DNA of 39,722 bases from IMG/VR virus record IMGVR_UViG_3300028883_000084, positions 1 to 39,722 of that record. One strand, written 5' to 3'. Source of the DNA: a virus. Position 1 is the first letter of the stretch. Each line of letters starts with the position of its first letter. The notes below the pieces were generated by a model that searched no databases, was not told where the DNA came from, and was given only the letters and a program-made list of their open reading frames with translations. Both the position numbers and the translations under genes were made by a program. Shown here piece by piece: positions 38,939-39,722 of the stretch.

Positions 38939-39722
38939 GAAAGACCTTTACCCTTACCAACTTGCTAACGCTAACCATGTTATAGAAAACACCCATTGCG
39001 CGCTTTTCGCAGAAATGGGCCTCGGTAAAACGGTTAGCACTCTAACAGCTATAAATTTTCTAATGTTTGAAAATTTAGAGATCGATCGCGTTTTAGTTAT
39101 AGCGCCTAAGAGAGTAGTAGAGAGCGTATGGGCTGAGGAGTGCGAAAAATGGAACCATTTAAAGCACTTGAAAGTTATTAAGATTATTGGAACTGAAAAA
39201 CAGCGTAGATCAGCTCTAGTTAAAAAAGGAAATATTTACCTTATAAGCAGAGATAATATAGCTTGGCTATGCGCTCTTTATGGAGGAGATATGCTCCCTT
39301 TCGATATGCTCGTAATAGATGAGTTGAGCAGCTTTAAGAATAACAACTCGGTAAGGTTTAAAGCTCTTAGAAAAGTCCAGCCTTCTTTTAACAGAATAGT
39401 AGGATTAACCGGAACGCCTGCACCTAATACGCTACTAGATTTATGGCCGCAAATATGGCTTTTAGACAGAGGAGAGAGACTCGGTAAGTTTATTACTACT
39501 TATCGACACGACTATTTTAAACCTGGTAAACGTAACGGACAAGTTATATATAGTTACGACCTAAGAGATTCGGCCGAGCAAATGATATACGATAAAATCG
39601 GCGATATCTGTATGAGTATGAGCGCTAAAGATTATCTAGATTTACCGGATAAGATCGTTAACGAGATAAAAATTAATTTCCCAGATAAGCTCCTCAGTAA
39701 ATACGAAGAATTCGAAAGGGAG
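38931..39722 (+). CDS. SNF2-family helicase (3' end cut by window)
   Basis: 264 codons are visible. The first helicase motifs are present: Q-type start LYPYQLANA, Walker A AEMGLGKTVS, Walker B VIDELSSFK and motif III GLTGTPAPN. It is the phage SNF2-like translocase usually placed after VRR-NUC, likely assisting replication or repair. The start overlaps the previous stop by 8 bases (ATGGATAA). The second RecA-like domain lies beyond the window. Confidence 0.92.
   Translation, partial: MDKKDLYPYQLANANHVIENTHCALFAEMGLGKTVSTLTAINFLMFENLEIDRVLVIAPKRVVESVWAEECEKWNHLKHLKVIKIIGTEKQRRSALVKKGNIYLISRDNIAWLCALYGGDMLPFDMLVIDELSSFKNNNSVRFKALRKVQPSFNRIVGLTGTPAPNTLLDLWPQIWLLDRGERLGKFITTYRHDYFKPGKRNGQVIYSYDLRDSAEQMIYDKIGDICMSMSAKDYLDLPDKIVNEIKINFPDKLLSKYEEFERE

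Noticed and set aside
1-39722. Temperate lifestyle
   Set aside because: No integrase, excisionase or attachment site was found. The XRE-like protein alone does not show lysogeny, and the window is not the whole genome.

Overview
The window looks like most of the genome of a long, non-contractile-tailed (siphovirus-like) phage of a Bacteroidetes host. The host call rests on several intergenic TAnnTTTG boxes, the -7 element of Bacteroidetes promoters, and on start codons that mostly follow A-rich leaders instead of Shine-Dalgarno sequences. The virion and replication gene sets are those of tailed phages. No integrase, ribosomal RNA, CRISPR array or convincing tRNA was seen. Both ends cut genes: a DnaQ-like exonuclease on the left and an SNF2-type helicase on the right.

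Layout. 1-578: end of a 3'-5' exonuclease gene. 579-966: no gene, but a chain of adjacent perfect hairpins behind a possible promoter, a candidate structured RNA. 967-7872: about 20 small accessory genes, including a ParB-like protein, a very short protein-kinase-like protein, a C5-cytosine methyltransferase-like protein, a SEC-C zinc protein and a Lar-family restriction-alleviation protein. Two sub-blocks (about 3524-4226 and 6052-6960) differ in style. Their genes often end inside a CTAAC or CCTAAC word and are separated by short hairpins or share a repeated start module, so they look like inserted gene cassettes.

7873-8403: AT-rich intergenic region with many copies of GTAAACAAT/ATTGTTTAC. 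8404-10178: small and large terminase. 10613-11080: a two-gene minus-strand operon with its own promoter and a bidirectional terminator. 11257-16758: a probable tail-tube or other virion protein, portal, scaffold, a holin-like membrane protein and major capsid protein. 16836-28900: connector, tail-completion, chaperone-position, tape-measure, distal-tail and fibre proteins, many linked by ATGA overlaps. 28937-31238: a lysis block with membrane proteins, an M15-type endolysin and a spanin-like protein.

31239-31672: a second GTAAACAAT-rich region. A 154-bp stretch is about 91% identical to the first by my count, and the promoter core is also shared. 31673-39722: an XRE-like regulator followed by a replication operon: DUF2800 RecB-like nuclease, DUF2815 ssDNA-binding protein, family A DNA polymerase, VapE-like primase/helicase, VRR-NUC nuclease and SNF2 helicase.

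The paired AT-rich repeat loci sit just upstream of the packaging/structural operon and the replication operon. They are either operators that coordinate the two operons or iteron-type replication origins. Together with the hairpin chain at 652-937 and the cassette-like blocks, they are the parts least explained by standard phage gene content.
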